Shown in pieces: positions 22,758 to 35,335 of a stretch of DNA of 64,000 bases. Made by a program: the position numbers and the translations under genes. The notes beneath the pieces were generated by a model, which was given only the letters and a program-made list of their open reading frames with translations, was not told where the DNA came from and made no database searches. The stretch lies in the NCBI GenBank assembly GCA_019722365.1, contig JADFUC010000856.1, positions 992,001-1,056,000 on the forward strand, given 5' to 3'. The DNA is from Lithospermum erythrorhizon (lineage: Eukaryota; Streptophyta; Magnoliopsida; Boraginales; Boraginaceae). Each line of letters starts with the position of its first letter. The first letter of the stretch is position 1.

Positions 22758-23963
22758 TTAGTCTATCTTAACTGAAGAAAATAGACGATGGACGAACATA
22801 AGGGATGCAAGGAAACCTATAGCACCAGTAGCAAGCATTATTGCAAACACCATTAGCAAAGAGTACCCCATGTATAACGTTGCAGATATTGGACCGCTGA
22901 GGTTCTTGAGGTCGAAAACAAGATAGTTTATGGAGTAGAAGAAGATATATACTGCAACTGAACCAGACGCGGAGAATGATTTCCACCACCATCTCCAGTC
23001 CTCCACACAGAGATGAATGTAGGTTACGACTACTGAGACTTCAACGCACACCAAAATTAGCAGTAACAATACTATGAAGAGGAACCCGAAAACGTAGTAG
23101 ACACGGCCTTGCCAGAGGCTAGACATGATGAAGAAGAGTTCAATGAACAAAGTTCCAAAAGGGAGAGTTCCTGATCCGATAACAAGCATCCATGACTTGA
23201 ATCTCGATGTTGGGATCTCTCGGGCAATCTGATTGGTTCGAATAGGATACTCGAGACTTCGTGCTCTTGTCCCCAGGAATCCACCGATTAAGGTAAGTGG
23301 AATTGAGACGAAGAACCACAAAAGTATCAGCACTATATATGTGGTAACAGGAATGGCTCCGGTGCTACCACTTCCCCATAAGAGGAAATTCAGGACTGTG
23401 AGTATCAAGAAAGCAATTCCAGGGAAGAAACATGCAACCTTCCAGGACACAACAGACCAACCTGTAGCGTTTCCTCCGTTTATTGTTTTGAAGAGCCAAA
23501 CAGCTACAAAACCTGCAAGAATCCCCAAGAACACATAAAACAGAAGCATTCCTGTAATCAGGGCTCCCCTGGAGGCGGGCGACATGAAACCTAGAGCCGC
23601 GAATAAAATTGTCACGAACGCCATGCCTAGAATCCGACATCCATCAGCAACCATCACACATAGAAGTCCATGACAAGTTGGAGGTCTGAAAACATCGCCT
23701 GACACTAGTTTCCACCCCGATAACTCTTCATTAATATGCGCTTGTGCCTCCTCATCAAGTTCCTCATACTGAGCTAAATCTCTTCTGATAGTCCTCAAGA
23801 ATATCATCAGAACTATCAATGCCAGGAAAGTAATCACCATCAGGGAGTTCAAAATCGAAAACCAGTGAACTTTAGATGCCTCCATCTTCAAATACGCGTC
23901 CCATCGCGAAGGCCATTTGATATCACTCTCCACAAAGGAAACCTCATAGCTATACGCCAACAC
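22758..23963 (-). pseudogene. 5'-truncated TM9/TMN endomembrane protein gene, open frame
   Basis: TM9 (nonaspanin, TMN) proteins are Golgi/endosomal membrane proteins of about 600-660 residues: a lumenal N-terminal half, then nine membrane spans. This 401-codon frame begins inside the family sequence at SYEVSFVESDIKWPSRW, keeps every span (e.g. ILNSLMVITFLALIVLMIFL, LGFMSPASRGAL, PGIAFLILTVLNFLLW, GTLPFGTLFIELFFIMSSLW, LCVEDWRWWWKSF) and ends FSSVKID, the family's C-terminal KxD/E-type Golgi-retention tail. The signal peptide and lumenal domain are absent: upstream DNA is AT-rich and non-coding, and the frame opens with GTG, not ATG. The first ATG is codon 27 (23883-23885). The breakpoint is abrupt, yet there is not one stop or frameshift over 1.2 kb, so truncation is recent or the membrane part is still used. 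TMN11/12 genes are generally intronless, so a missed upstream exon is less likely. Confidence 0.8.
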
Positions 23964-23969
23964 GCCTCC

Positions 23970-25106
23970 TTTATATAATACTAACTATTTCTATACATTC
24001 TCACTATTATAATAATTTTATTAATATATGAGATTCTAAAGGCTTTCTAATATGAAATTATGGGACATGTAACTCTTTAAATACATTGCTTTCTGAGGCT
24101 AAAATGAAAAATCAAATTAAACATCGTGACGTGGGATTTCAAAGTCGATAAATATTTCAAAATAAAAAAAATTACCAAGATGCCAAGAAAAAATCGGAAA
24201 GAAAGATTCGTGATGCTTTTATATTTGTTTCGCACTTCAAGTATTCATCTTATTAATCGACGTTGGATATTCTTGTAAAACTTTGTCAATCAATTTTTTA
24301 TATATATAAAATTAATATAATAGATTTGTATTTAATATTATTTTAATATAATTTTTTCATAATATACTAAAAGATATTTAATAAATCAAATTTGATACGT
24401 AAAAATAAAAATGATAATTACTTAAAATGGTTAACCATTCAATATTTCTTTTTTTCCTTAGTACACACTTACACACTTCAATTCTAAAGGATATATGGTT
24501 GCACAATAAATTTTTTCATTTCAAAAAATCGTTTACTTTTTGATTTTTATTTTTTATAATCAATTCCCTCGACAAGAATATTTTTATTTCAGATTTTATA
24601 ATATTCACTAAAAATATATCAATTGGGCCAATAATTTTTATTTTTATTTTATTGATATATTTTTATAAAATCTTATAAAATACAAATAAATATATCTACA
24701 ACAAAGCACAAATTTAAAATTTTAAAAAATTAAAACTCAATAATCTTTATAAACGAAATGGAGAGTTCATAGTATTATTTTTACATATGCTTCAAGACAG
24801 GGAGTAGTTATTATTGTTGGACTAGGACACCAATATCAAATTCGAATTTCATATTTTAGTAATTTGTACTCTCAATAACCTTTTCTAAGGATTTTTATTT
24901 TTTTGATAATCTGAAAACAAGTTCTTTTTAGTTTATGAAAAGGATGGGAAAATTTAAATTACTTAAATTTTTTTTATAGAAATAAATGGCCCTTAAGTAT
25001 TATTGATGGAGGTAGTATTATTATTGAAAACATAGTTAGAAGTCGTTAATTCGACATCTCATTTTCAACACCCAAATCCAAAAGTCACAACTGATTAAGA
25101 CAACAA
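23970..25106. other. AT-rich intergenic DNA upstream of MICU remnant
   Basis: Very AT-rich, with no open frame and no trace of the missing TM9 N-terminal half. It holds the former promoter regions of two divergent genes. Confidence 0.5.
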
Positions 25107-26319
25107 ATGACCATTTGGTCAACTCTCCGCCGCTTCAGACAACAACCTCACCAACTCCGCCGTCTCTCATCCGCACCACCACCACCACCACCACCTTCCT
25201 CCACCAACTCAGACACCACTTTCTTGAAATGGGTTTCAGCCATCGTGGCCACGTCAGCTCTCAGCATAGCAATTCACAACTCTCATAATTCTCCATCTTT
25301 AGCCTTTTCCGACAACTCAAACAACGTTGTCTTGTCGTCTACAACTGATCATGCTCCACCTAACAAATCCAAGTTTCTCTTTGCAGGTATTTATTAATAT
25401 CCATATTGATGCAGAATATATCTCAATATATTATCATATATACTCGTCTCAAACTCACACGTACGTTATTAATATATACGTTATTAATATAGTAATCGGT
25501 TTTACTATTTTCACAAGTACGTTATTAATATTAACTAATGAAAATAAAAATATTATTAGACCAAAGCAAAAAGTTGCATTGATAAAGTAAGCTCGGAATC
25601 CTCTACATCTCTCCGTGCCCCTTCCGTGCCCCATGTTCATGTATTTGTACATTATGTATCCATTGATTATACAATTTGTTACCTATGATATCACAAAACA
25701 TGGTGTACAAAAATGTGAAGCATAGAGCACAGAAGGGGGAATCGAAAGGGGTAGAGGATTGGGAGCCGAATAAGTAAACAATCAATCATCATGATACAAG
25801 AAGTTTTTAATAGATGATCAATTAAAGTGAGAGGGAAAGGGAAGGAGTATTAGTATTAGGAAACGTATTATACTATGGAGTAATACACTTTTATATTATG
25901 TATCCATCTCAATTGTATATTTTTTTATGGTTAAATTTATTTTTTGTTGTTTGTTTGATTTTTTGTTTTTGTTTGGCAGAGGCATATAGAAGAAAAGTTT
26001 TCTTCAATTATGAAAAGAGGATAAGAATGAGGAGTCCCCCAGAAAAGGTAGTCTATGTGGCACTTCATTTGATTATAAAAGATCAGATTTTTATTCTAAA
26101 ATTGCAAACATGGTTCATAAATAGTTAACCCCCATTTTGTATTCAATATAATTTCATCAGTAAATTAAGTTTTCTTTGCATAGTATTTTGATTGTATACA
26201 GTTAAAGGTTTCCACACACTGAAACATTTGCTGCAAACTGTTTGAATTGATACCACTTTCCATTTTTATTGTCCTGTTTGCTGTTGTTGAAACTTCGCTC
26301 GTGTTACTTTGTGTAACAT

Positions 26320-26470
26320 TGTTGGTCCCATGCCCGAAAAGTTGGAGGATTGTGTTAGGTCTCACAACCACGGGAAAACTTGTCGAAACTCTATTATGAA
26401 TAAGACAAGTAATGCCGACCCCACTTAGAGGGATAAAACCTGGTTTGATTTGGTTTTATTTGTTGTTGAT
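26320..26470 (+). repeat. Possible SINE/LINE 3'-end fragment in MICU intron
   Basis: A run containing GACCCCACTTAGAGGGATAA then GGTTTGATTTGGTTTTATTT and TTGTTGTTG resembles the 3' ends of plant non-LTR retroposons, which often close with CCCACTTAGTGGGATAAGG and TTG repeats. The 5' edge and any target duplication are not visible. Confidence 0.4.
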
Positions 26471-27799
26471 TTATAGAAAGCTAAAATGTGACAATTGAAA
26501 TGGGAAGTAGGTGCTACCTTAGTTACACAGCTTACATCTTATTCACGGTTATCGTTGAAGGTGCAACCGTGCAAGTATCTTTCTACTTGATTCAGTTGAT
26601 TTGTCGTTTACTGAATGGTTAGAGCTGGTTTTGACTAAGAAGATCAGCTTCAAGCATTTGAAGTGCTAGACTGCTAGTATCTACATGTACAAATGATGAG
26701 CATTCAGTTAGCATCCAATTAGCTCAATACTAATCATGATCTCTATTCGATCTAACCTTTTGGGGTTATCTCTTTGGTTCAAATTATTCTATGAGTTCTC
26801 TATAACCTCTATTGCACTTCATTTTATTGTCATTTAATGAAATTTACAAGAATCTATCTGCCACAGTCAACTAATCATGTAATAAAGGCCACTTAATAAT
26901 TTCCATGTTTTAGTCTAACGATCTAAGTGTCTAACCACTATATGAATGCAACATGCTGAAGATGGAATAATTTTCTACCCATGATCATCAATATCGAGAA
27001 CTATAAGGTTACGTTTCTGTTTTATTTTCATTATATGTCCTTTTTGGAGAGGTGATATTATCAGAGTGAACCAAATTAAATACAATTTAAATGCTGGCTT
27101 CTTCATTTTATGCTTGACTATTAACTCATACAGTGAAGATCTTAATACTATAAATCGAAATTGGACATGACTTGAATGTTGCCTCCTCCTATGGTTCTTG
27201 ATAATCTACTCCTATAATGATACTGGAAATATCTGTACTTTGTAGTGCTTCTCTGGAATAGCAATCATACAAGTGAGCAATCAAATTTTATTGAGGCATC
27301 TTACAAGGTTTATTTCCAGGTATTCGAGTACTTTGCATCTTTCCGTGGCAATGGTGGGGAAATATTAATGACCCCAGCTGATCTGATGCGAGCGGTTGTC
27401 CCTGTTTTTCCTCCCTCGGAGTCCCACCTGGTGAGAGAGGGCTCTCTAAAAGGTGAAAGAAGTCCCGGTGAATTGAGATGTGCTCCTTCAGAGTTCTTTA
27501 TGCTTTTTGACACTAACAACGATGGGGCCATATCTTTCAAAGAGTGAGATAACTTGTTTCTGAAGTTCTATTTTCCTCATTTTCTAAGTTTCCTTTGTTA
27601 CTTGTAAAACCATCAGATTCTTTTCATTTTTGTTGCTGAATTTTGATCTCAGAATACTGAATATAGTGTGTGTCGCTATCTTGTATCAGGTACATATTCT
27701 TTGTAACATTACTCAGTATTCAGAATGGAAAGCTTCTCAGTATTTATTACAAAATGTTTGATCAGAGTTCTAGGGTGGGGAACCAACTTCAATTTTTAT

Positions 27800-30230
27800 T
27801 AGTTGAATTGTTTGCTGGTTTACAATTAACCTTTGTAGAGACTTTTGTTGTTCTCCGTTATGGTGTAACTTTCACCTCTCTACTTGTAGTTACGATAGTA
27901 GAATGGCAATCCGTGGCGAGTGAACCCCAAAAGAATAAATTAGGTAGTGGTCTTGTTATGCTTTGTAATCCATGTTTTATTATTAAAATAATATAATAAC
28001 ATCAAATGAAAAATAAGTAATAATTGATCAAACAAAGATTCAAAATATATTGTCTAGAAAGATACCAAATGACATGATGCGATCGCCAGTACAATTTTAA
28101 AAACACAATCAAGTCATAATCAAAGCCACATCTCAAGTAAACAAACCTAATCAAGGTTACCATTATCATCTGAGAATCATCACAATCAAAGGTCACCATC
28201 ATCTCAAGTAATGGTTCTGTAACAAACGGAAATTACAGAAATTAAAATGGAAAAGAAACGGAAATTACAGAAACGGAAATTAAAATTTAAAATTTAAATT
28301 ATTAAAAATTACAGAAATTAAAATTATATCTCTACTTTTAATCAATTTGATAACATTTTTAGCAGGATGTCAGCATAAGAAGAGAAAAAGAAAGGAAAAA
28401 AATTGAAATGAAACAAATGTGATTGAAGGCAAAAGCCTGAATTTTTCTCTCTTTAAAACCGATCATCTCAGGTAAAATCTCCATCCATACCACTCTTAGG
28501 TGGTCTTCAGGCGACATGCGGATGCCATTTCACAACTAATGTCTCTCCTTTGGATTAAATTAATTGCTTTTCGTGTATTTGGCATCCCTAAGAAATCAGT
28601 ACAAACTAGAGATTACCATCTACTTATATTTATGAATATAATATGTGGGTAAAAAACAGTACATGTGGTTCTCAACCCACAGAAGAACTAGTGGATAAAC
28701 ATCATTATGATCTGCCTGTTTGTTTTCTTTGGTGAAGTCGTCTCATCAATAGCAGAACAGTACTGATTTTCATGAATTATGCTCCAATGTTCATCAATTC
28801 ATTGGGACATGTTATGTTAGTGTATGCTCCAATGTTTATTATCATGACACATATGACATCAGTGTTCAGTTTTTTAAACTAAATCAGTCGATTGTGTTTA
28901 AGTCATTTTCTTCCAGCTCTGTTGAAGCCATGAAGCTATGGAACCCTATTTACCCATGTTCTGCATTCTGGTCCATTTTTCTTTTATTTTTCTGTTGTGC
29001 AGTCTTGCACTTATGATTATGTACGCTGTTCTCTATCTCTGTTACTATGAAATTTGCACAAATTATGTGCATACTTTCATGTGGTTGTAGTTCTTCCGGT
29101 TTACTGCCCATATCTTCTTTTAAACCACGACTGCAGCCTGCTCTGTGACCAGCTCAAGTCTCTTCACACGTATTGTAAGACCTAGAAAGAAGTTCAAAAA
29201 ATAATAGCATTGAGGGCATACCTGCTGCTGGAGCCAGAACATATGCTCACTGGCTGTTGGAGCTTGAATAGGTTAAAGGTAAGGTGGTTTTAAGTGAAGC
29301 CAAGCGGTGTATATAATTCGAGTATTTCTTTTGAGCAGAGATGGCAACAAGTCTTCGACATGACAAGATTTAATTTTTAAGGTCTGCACATGACGAAATC
29401 GTCAATCTGCCTCTTCTAGGACAATAAGTACATAACAATCATAAAATTTTCTTATTTGCATCTGTTCACGATCCATTCATCTTTAACTTACTATTTCATC
29501 CCTATATTGATGCCCAGCTGCTTTCACATGGATTAAGGTGAAATAAATGTGCTGATATGATACTCTGACTTCTACTATGACCCTTTTACCAACTTTATCA
29601 ATAACCTTTAACTGATATAATTAGACGTACTCAATTTAAATGTCAATTCTGATATCATCTAATCTAATTATTCTAATTTTATTTTAAAATTTGATCCATG
29701 GGTTGGCATTTTTCTGGAGTACAATGAATCATTTGTTCGGATGTTTATAACTTTTATATAGCTTTATGGTTATTCTTGGGTGGGAATGATAATTTGTTTT
29801 TAATCTAATAGAGCTAGGCTGTATTCCCTGAAAAATAAAATCAAATATGGTTTTCTGGAGAGTTGCTTCATCATGTTAGACACACGAGGGGGTTTGGATC
29901 CTCTCAGGTTATTATCACTCCAATTCTCTGAAGTTCTAATATCAAGCATTGAAATTACAATCTCAATGATTGATTTGGAAGGTTACATTTTTTGTAATAC
30001 ATTAGCATTCTTCTTTTTTGTGCTGAGAATCTAGTGATGACAGTTGGAGCTCTTACTCTAGCGAGGGTTCCAGATTTAAATTCTAAAACCAATTTGTCCT
30101 CATTTGCCAGGAGTCTGCATTCTTTCTTGAACTAAACACAGTGATTATCTAGAATATATCAAGTCATAGAACACAATTAGCATCTATTAAAATCTTTTCT
30201 CGCTTTATCAACTTGTATTTTGTTATCAAC
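27800..30230. other. Degenerate stretch between MICU remnants
   Basis: This 2.4-kb interval should hold several MICU exons but shows none. It contains an A-rich low-complexity block at about 28225-28330 built on GAAATTACAGAAATTAAAAT-like units, and otherwise unique AT-rich DNA. Exons were lost by deletion or have drifted past recognition. Confidence 0.45.
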
Positions 30231-31304
30231 AGATACTGAGGTTGGAGTTTTCACATTATGACTATAAGTCACGGGGAACCATATCTGCAAAAGATTTGCA
30301 TTTTCTATCAATGGTTTAGATACAGCGATCCCCTGACACACACTTAAACAAATTGATTGATGAGTTTGCAACAGTCCCAGGCTACTTATAAACAACATCC
30401 TTGTCACACCAATTCAAGAGTTTTGCAGAATTGAGGAAGAAGTTACAACCTTTCTCTCTGGCACTTTACAGTTTTGGACAAGTGAACGGCCTCCTGACGA
30501 AGAACGATTTCAAGAGAGCTGCTTCCCAAGTCTGGCCCTGAAACTCAGTAGCTAACTATAATGCTCTTTACTCTCAAGATAATTATCAGTCAAAGAACTC
30601 TAAATACGCTTCTTTTATAATTATTTTCTGTTTCAAAATGATTTTTATGAAAGGTACTTTTCAAATCGATGCTACAATAATGCTCACCGGAGGGCTCTAA
30701 CATAATGTGTGATGTGTTTCTGAAAATATCTTTCCCGATGATCTCAATGATTCAATGAATTAGCATAAACCACGATAATTGCTATTAGTTGATTCTTTCT
30801 ATAAATAACGGAACATCTTCAAATTTTCAGGGCATCATCTCACATGAGAAATAAGTATTTCATAGTTTCTATCTGTTAATGTCAGATGTAAAGGGGAATT
30901 CAAACCTGTCTGGGTTTTGATGTGGATATTTGTCTAATGGTCTGTGGTGTCTCTCTTACAGACAATATGATCGAAATCATATTCCATGTATTTGATGCAA
31001 ACCGAGATGGAAATTTAAGTGCAGATGAATTTGTAAGAGTTTTACAGAAGAGGGAGAAGGATGTTGCTCGACCATCAGAATCCGGAATCTTCAGCTTCTT
31101 ATCATGTTGTCAGAATTGTTCAAGAAATTCCCCAATCAGCCGCTTGCTGTTCGTATAACTTATAACAGGTAATAATGATATCCACGATCTTCTAGTTGTG
31201 AGTGTTGGCACGCACTCGTATCATATGTGTAACAATAATCTCATGTTATCATGGTGGAAATATGATTGCCAACCACCTTTGATCTAAGATGCAATCTTTC
31301 CTCC

Positions 31305-31440
31305 GACTTAGGGAAGACGAAGAGGAGCCTTCAGTGCTGGAGTCTTCTTCATTGATGTAGTAGTAATTTGTCTGGCCTATTTTTTTCCTCTGTTGTGTCT
31401 GTAATCTGTATGGTCCTGCTAGATAGACTTTGTGCATTTA
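31305..31440 (+). pseudogene. Decayed gene-end fragment, paralogous to 42140-42245
   Basis: A string around AGTGCTGGAGTCTTCTTCATTG, through TGGCCT and ending CTGTATGGTCCTGCTAGATAG, matches the end of the small frame at 42052-42240. Here stops interrupt it (in-frame TAG and TAA). A hydrophobic GAFSAGVFFI segment is visible. The family is not identified with confidence; it loosely recalls C-terminal spans of plant DUF1218-type small membrane proteins. Confidence 0.4.
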
Positions 31441-31444
31441 AGGT

Positions 31445-32379
31445 TATCACCTTGTAATATTTTCTTATGTGGAAGTTGGAACATATATGAACATAAGTTT
31501 TTCATGAATTTAATGTCATCTTTTCTTACCATCTTCAGTAACTTTAATTTCTTTTTTTCTTTCTAATCATGATATATTAATTTATTTATCCCTTTGGACT
31601 TCAGAAACTGAACCCATCCAGAAATCAAAATGTTGGAGGAAATATGCTTAAATGATTTTTAACTTTGATCATAAATAAATGTTGATTCAATATATTTTTA
31701 TTAACATACAACATGTTAACATATAAGTAGCTAATGGTATTTTCTAATTTTATTAATAATACGAAGACAAGGTTAAATACATGAATTTTAGCTTCAAACG
31801 TAGGTTGATTATTTGTCGAATAAAAGTCTTCTAGTTAATTTAAAATTGAGGGCGAAAAAGGATCATCTACCCCTCTTGCACCGATTGTATACCCATACTT
31901 TGATTATTTGTACATCATTTTTTGAAGATATTATGTGATAATTATTATGCGATCAAATAATACACTACATCAGGGGTGGATTCATGACTATAAATAGATG
32001 AGGCATATAGTGCATTGTGATCTGTTACCTATAGTGGATAACTTTTTATCTCTTCTCATTTCTTTTGGACAACTTTGTTACAGAATTGTGTTGCTTCTAT
32101 GATCTGAGGCATATAGTCCAATGTGGATTATTTGAGGATGGGTTACGGAATTGCATTGTACATGGAATAAGGGGAACTAATAATCTTCATCAAAGTTAAC
32201 AAACAAGTTGACAAAAGCCATTCAACCTAAGCCTTGTAAGAATCTAGTATCCATTTGACAACAATTTATTTAGTTGAATACTTTTCCACATGACATTGGT
32301 AGGATTAGAAAAAGAAAACTAATTCTTCCTTTATGTGCGTTTGGAGATCTTATTCTTTTTGTCCAGCTTCATTACAATT
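31445..32379. other. AT-rich intergenic DNA
   Basis: No gene seen. It includes the presumed 3' region of the RLP pseudogene on the minus strand. Confidence 0.5.
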
Positions 32380-34878
32380 TTATATCCTACAGATAGATTC
32401 AATCATTATGATAAGCCATTCAGGTGTTTCTGTTTGAATCATGAGAAAACCAATCCACAATCCAAGAACCGTTCCGACGCCATAGCCTATGAGTACACAT
32501 CTCCAACCGAAACCATCAAAAAAATCTGAATCATGTGCATAATCTACCACATGATCTTTATCACCTTCACATGTTTCTGACAAAGGGATTCCACACAATC
32601 CATCGTTATCAATGTATGAATCACTTTCAAATGTTTGAAATTGTGTGCCCACAAGGATTCGACCAGTGAGATGATTATGTGCCAGATTCAACTTTGAAAG
32701 AAAATGCAGAGTTGTGAGCCGTTTGGGTATTGTTCCAGTCAGTTGGTTTGAGGATATGTCTAGAGATTCAAGGACTGATAGATTTTCAAATGAAATAGGA
32801 ATTTCACCTGTGAGCCTATTGTTTGAAAAATTCAGTTGCCGAAGTGATCTTAGACTTCCAACTGAATTTGGTATATTCCCTTCAAAATTGTTGGATGAGA
32901 GATCAATAGTCGTCCAAGTTGTTAAGATTCTCACAAGCTCGGTTTCTATTCCTTTGTTCACCAATGTGGTAGAATCCTTGTAATACACATAATCATCTCC
33001 CATGTAGTTAGCTGCTTTGCCGGTTTGATCGATTTCCATCATACTTGAGAAACTTTGAAAGAGCATTGGTGGCAGGGTACCAATGAACTGATTGCGAGAA
33101 AGATCAAGTATTTGCAACTTTGAAAATGAACTTGTTGTTGACAAAAGTACTTTGCCGTGGAATCTGTTGGATCTCAAATTAAGAACTGTTAGGTTCAGAA
33201 GGACTCCTAACCATGAAGGAAATGAGGCATTCAAATTGTTGTTGCCAAGGTCAAGAACTTTCAAGTTCACACATTTAGCCAGTGATGATGGAATATTTCC
33301 TCTCAAATGATTGAATTGCAAATTTAACGTTGTCAGGCTCCTTGAAGAAATATTTGAGGGAATGGTCCCGCTTGAGCTACCGTTCATGCAGCATGTCCAA
33401 GGCAGGAGAGAGAGAGAGAGATGGACTCATGTTTCCAGTACAACGTAGTATGGAACCCCGTAAACATGTTGATGAGATCGAACACTTTGATTAGTTAGTC
33501 TACAAACTATTGAAGATGGGATCATTCCTGAGAATTGATTGTTAGATATGAACATATATTCAATAGTAATAGATACTTGTGGGAATTGACCTTGAAACAA
33601 GTTTGACCGAATGTCAAGAGTTTCAATTTGTTGAAAGTGAATTTCTCTTATATGGCTTATGGAATTATAGGAAATATTCAGGTATGCAATGTTGTTCCAC
33701 TTAGACCATAACCAACTTGGAACTTCCGTTATATTGTTTTTGGAAAGATCCATCGAAATAAATTTAGGTGCACTTCTTAGAAATTCCAACTCTGTTATAT
33801 TTGCAAACTTGACCCTAAGTTCCTCGATAGATCTTTGGAAGAGTGGAGTTCTTTTTTGACACTAGAGACAATCTATTGTCAGAAAGATCAGAATCTGAAG
33901 TTGTTTTCATCATTTTGAAAAGATATCATCTAGCCCTTGAAATTGTTTGATGAAAGAGCAAGAAGGGGTCAAATTAACAAGGCTAGAGAGTTCCTTTAGT
34001 ATAGAGTCCGGACAAATGATTAAAAGCGAAGAGTATAACACTGTAAAATTAACAAGACTAGAGAGTTCCATTGGTATTGGGCCGGACAATTGATTACCTT
34101 CAAGGTCTAGCCCTTGTAAATTAACAAGACTAGAGAGTTCCATTGGTATTGGGCCGGACAATTGATTAGAGCCAAGGTATAGCTCCTGTAAATTATGAGC
34201 CCGGGCAGTTCCATTAGTCTTGGGCCGGAGGAGTGATTAGAGTCAAAAAAGTATAGCCTGCGATGATGAGAAGTGAAAGTAACCCAGATGGCTTTATTGT
34301 TCCACTGAATCCACATCCTGATAGATGCAAACGCTTGACCTTGATTTCCGATTGGTCGAGGTAATTTTCCGAAAATTGAATATAAGAAAGTCACAGCCAT
34401 TCTAAAGTTGTATGGCTATTCCATTTGACACTTGGTAAGAGGCCATAGAGCGATAATTTGTTCATCGAGAGTTTTCAAGTTTGTGGTGAAATATGCTTTG
34501 TGGCGGTTGCCGTACAAGTTGTTATCCTTTAAGTTGTACAACCTCTAGGGATGAAGATAGATTCTTTGGAATAGATGAGAAGATATTCAAATGAGGCAAA
34601 GAGACTTGGCTTAATTTTGTGAAGTTGGTTAGAAGCAATTTGAAAATATCAGGTTCAATAGTAAATGTATTATCAGACAAATCAAGAGTAGTTAACTACA
34701 TTAGCAATTTCGAAGGAACGACACGAAAATTCATTACTTTGGATAAATTGAGATGTTCCAACTGGGAAAAATTGCCAAAGATCATTGAGATTTTTGAGCC
34801 ACTGATTCGATTGTAAGCAAGGTTAAGCCTCCGGAGATGAGAAGTAGAAAAACTCATTTGAATCAATGGAGCCATTTT

Positions 34879-35335
34879 ATTGAAATAATGATGAAAAACG
34901 AAACCAATTCAAATGCTTAGAAGAACTGCTTTGTTACGTGAACCTTTAGTATCGAAAGCTTATATTAATTTGTGATTAATGCCGCGAAGATAAATAACAA
35001 ATAATTTGTTTTGTGGTTTGGATTCACTTTCCCACTTTTCGCTAATAATAGCTATATTATTGAAGAATAAAATCAATGATTACAATCACTTTCAGTCTTT
35101 AAATCCTCTCAACTAATGTAGCTAACTATGTTATATATCTCAATTATTTGTGTATGCTCCTGATACCCAAGAATAATACGATCCCATTTATAAAGCTCAA
35201 TGTCGATTCCTACTGAAGTTACAACTGACATCTCTAGACCGACAATGACTTGGGCAATTTCGCTACCATGAAACCCATGAGTTTGCTCTGGATAGATGCC
35301 TTTGCATGAAATCCATGCACATGAGAATTCCAACA
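34879..35335 (-). repeat. 3' LTR of the RLP-resident Copia element
   Basis: Its plus-strand form starts ATTGAAATAATGATG and ends ATGAGAATTCCAACA next to the polypurine tract. It pairs with 40827-41284, sharing long blocks such as AATAGCTATATTATTGAAGA and AATCCATGCACATGAGAATT. Confidence 0.8.

Larger units (their letters stand above)
25107..31158 (+). pseudogene. MICU-type mitochondrial calcium-uptake gene, decayed
   Basis: MICU proteins are EF-hand gatekeepers of the mitochondrial calcium uniporter in the intermembrane space. Readable pieces: 25107-25386 (ATG, Arg-rich presequence LRRFRQQPHQLRRLSS, Pro run, hydrophobic VSAIVATSALSIAI), 25980-26047 (YRRKVFFNYEKRIR), 27320-27543 (FEYFASF; first EF-hand DTNNDGAISFKE), 27690-about 27775 (YIFFVTLLSI, then altered, to KMFD), 30233-about 30530 (LEFSHYDYKSRGTIS; FAELRKKLQPFSLALYSFG) and about 30938-31158 (VCGVSLTDN; last EF-hand DANRDGNLSADEF; FLSCC tail). 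The exons for the rest of the second EF-hand and the following 100 or so residues are absent from 27.8-30.2 kb. TAG at 30317-30319 and further stops break the 30.2-kb exon, and the last exon has AATG where AG is expected before it. Pieces keep family order and spacing, so this was an ordinary intron-bearing gene. Confidence 0.85.

Noticed and set aside
27780..27996. Extension of the MICU frame past KMFD
   Set aside because: The residues after KMFD do not match any EF-hand or MICU sequence; it is intron or decayed DNA read through.
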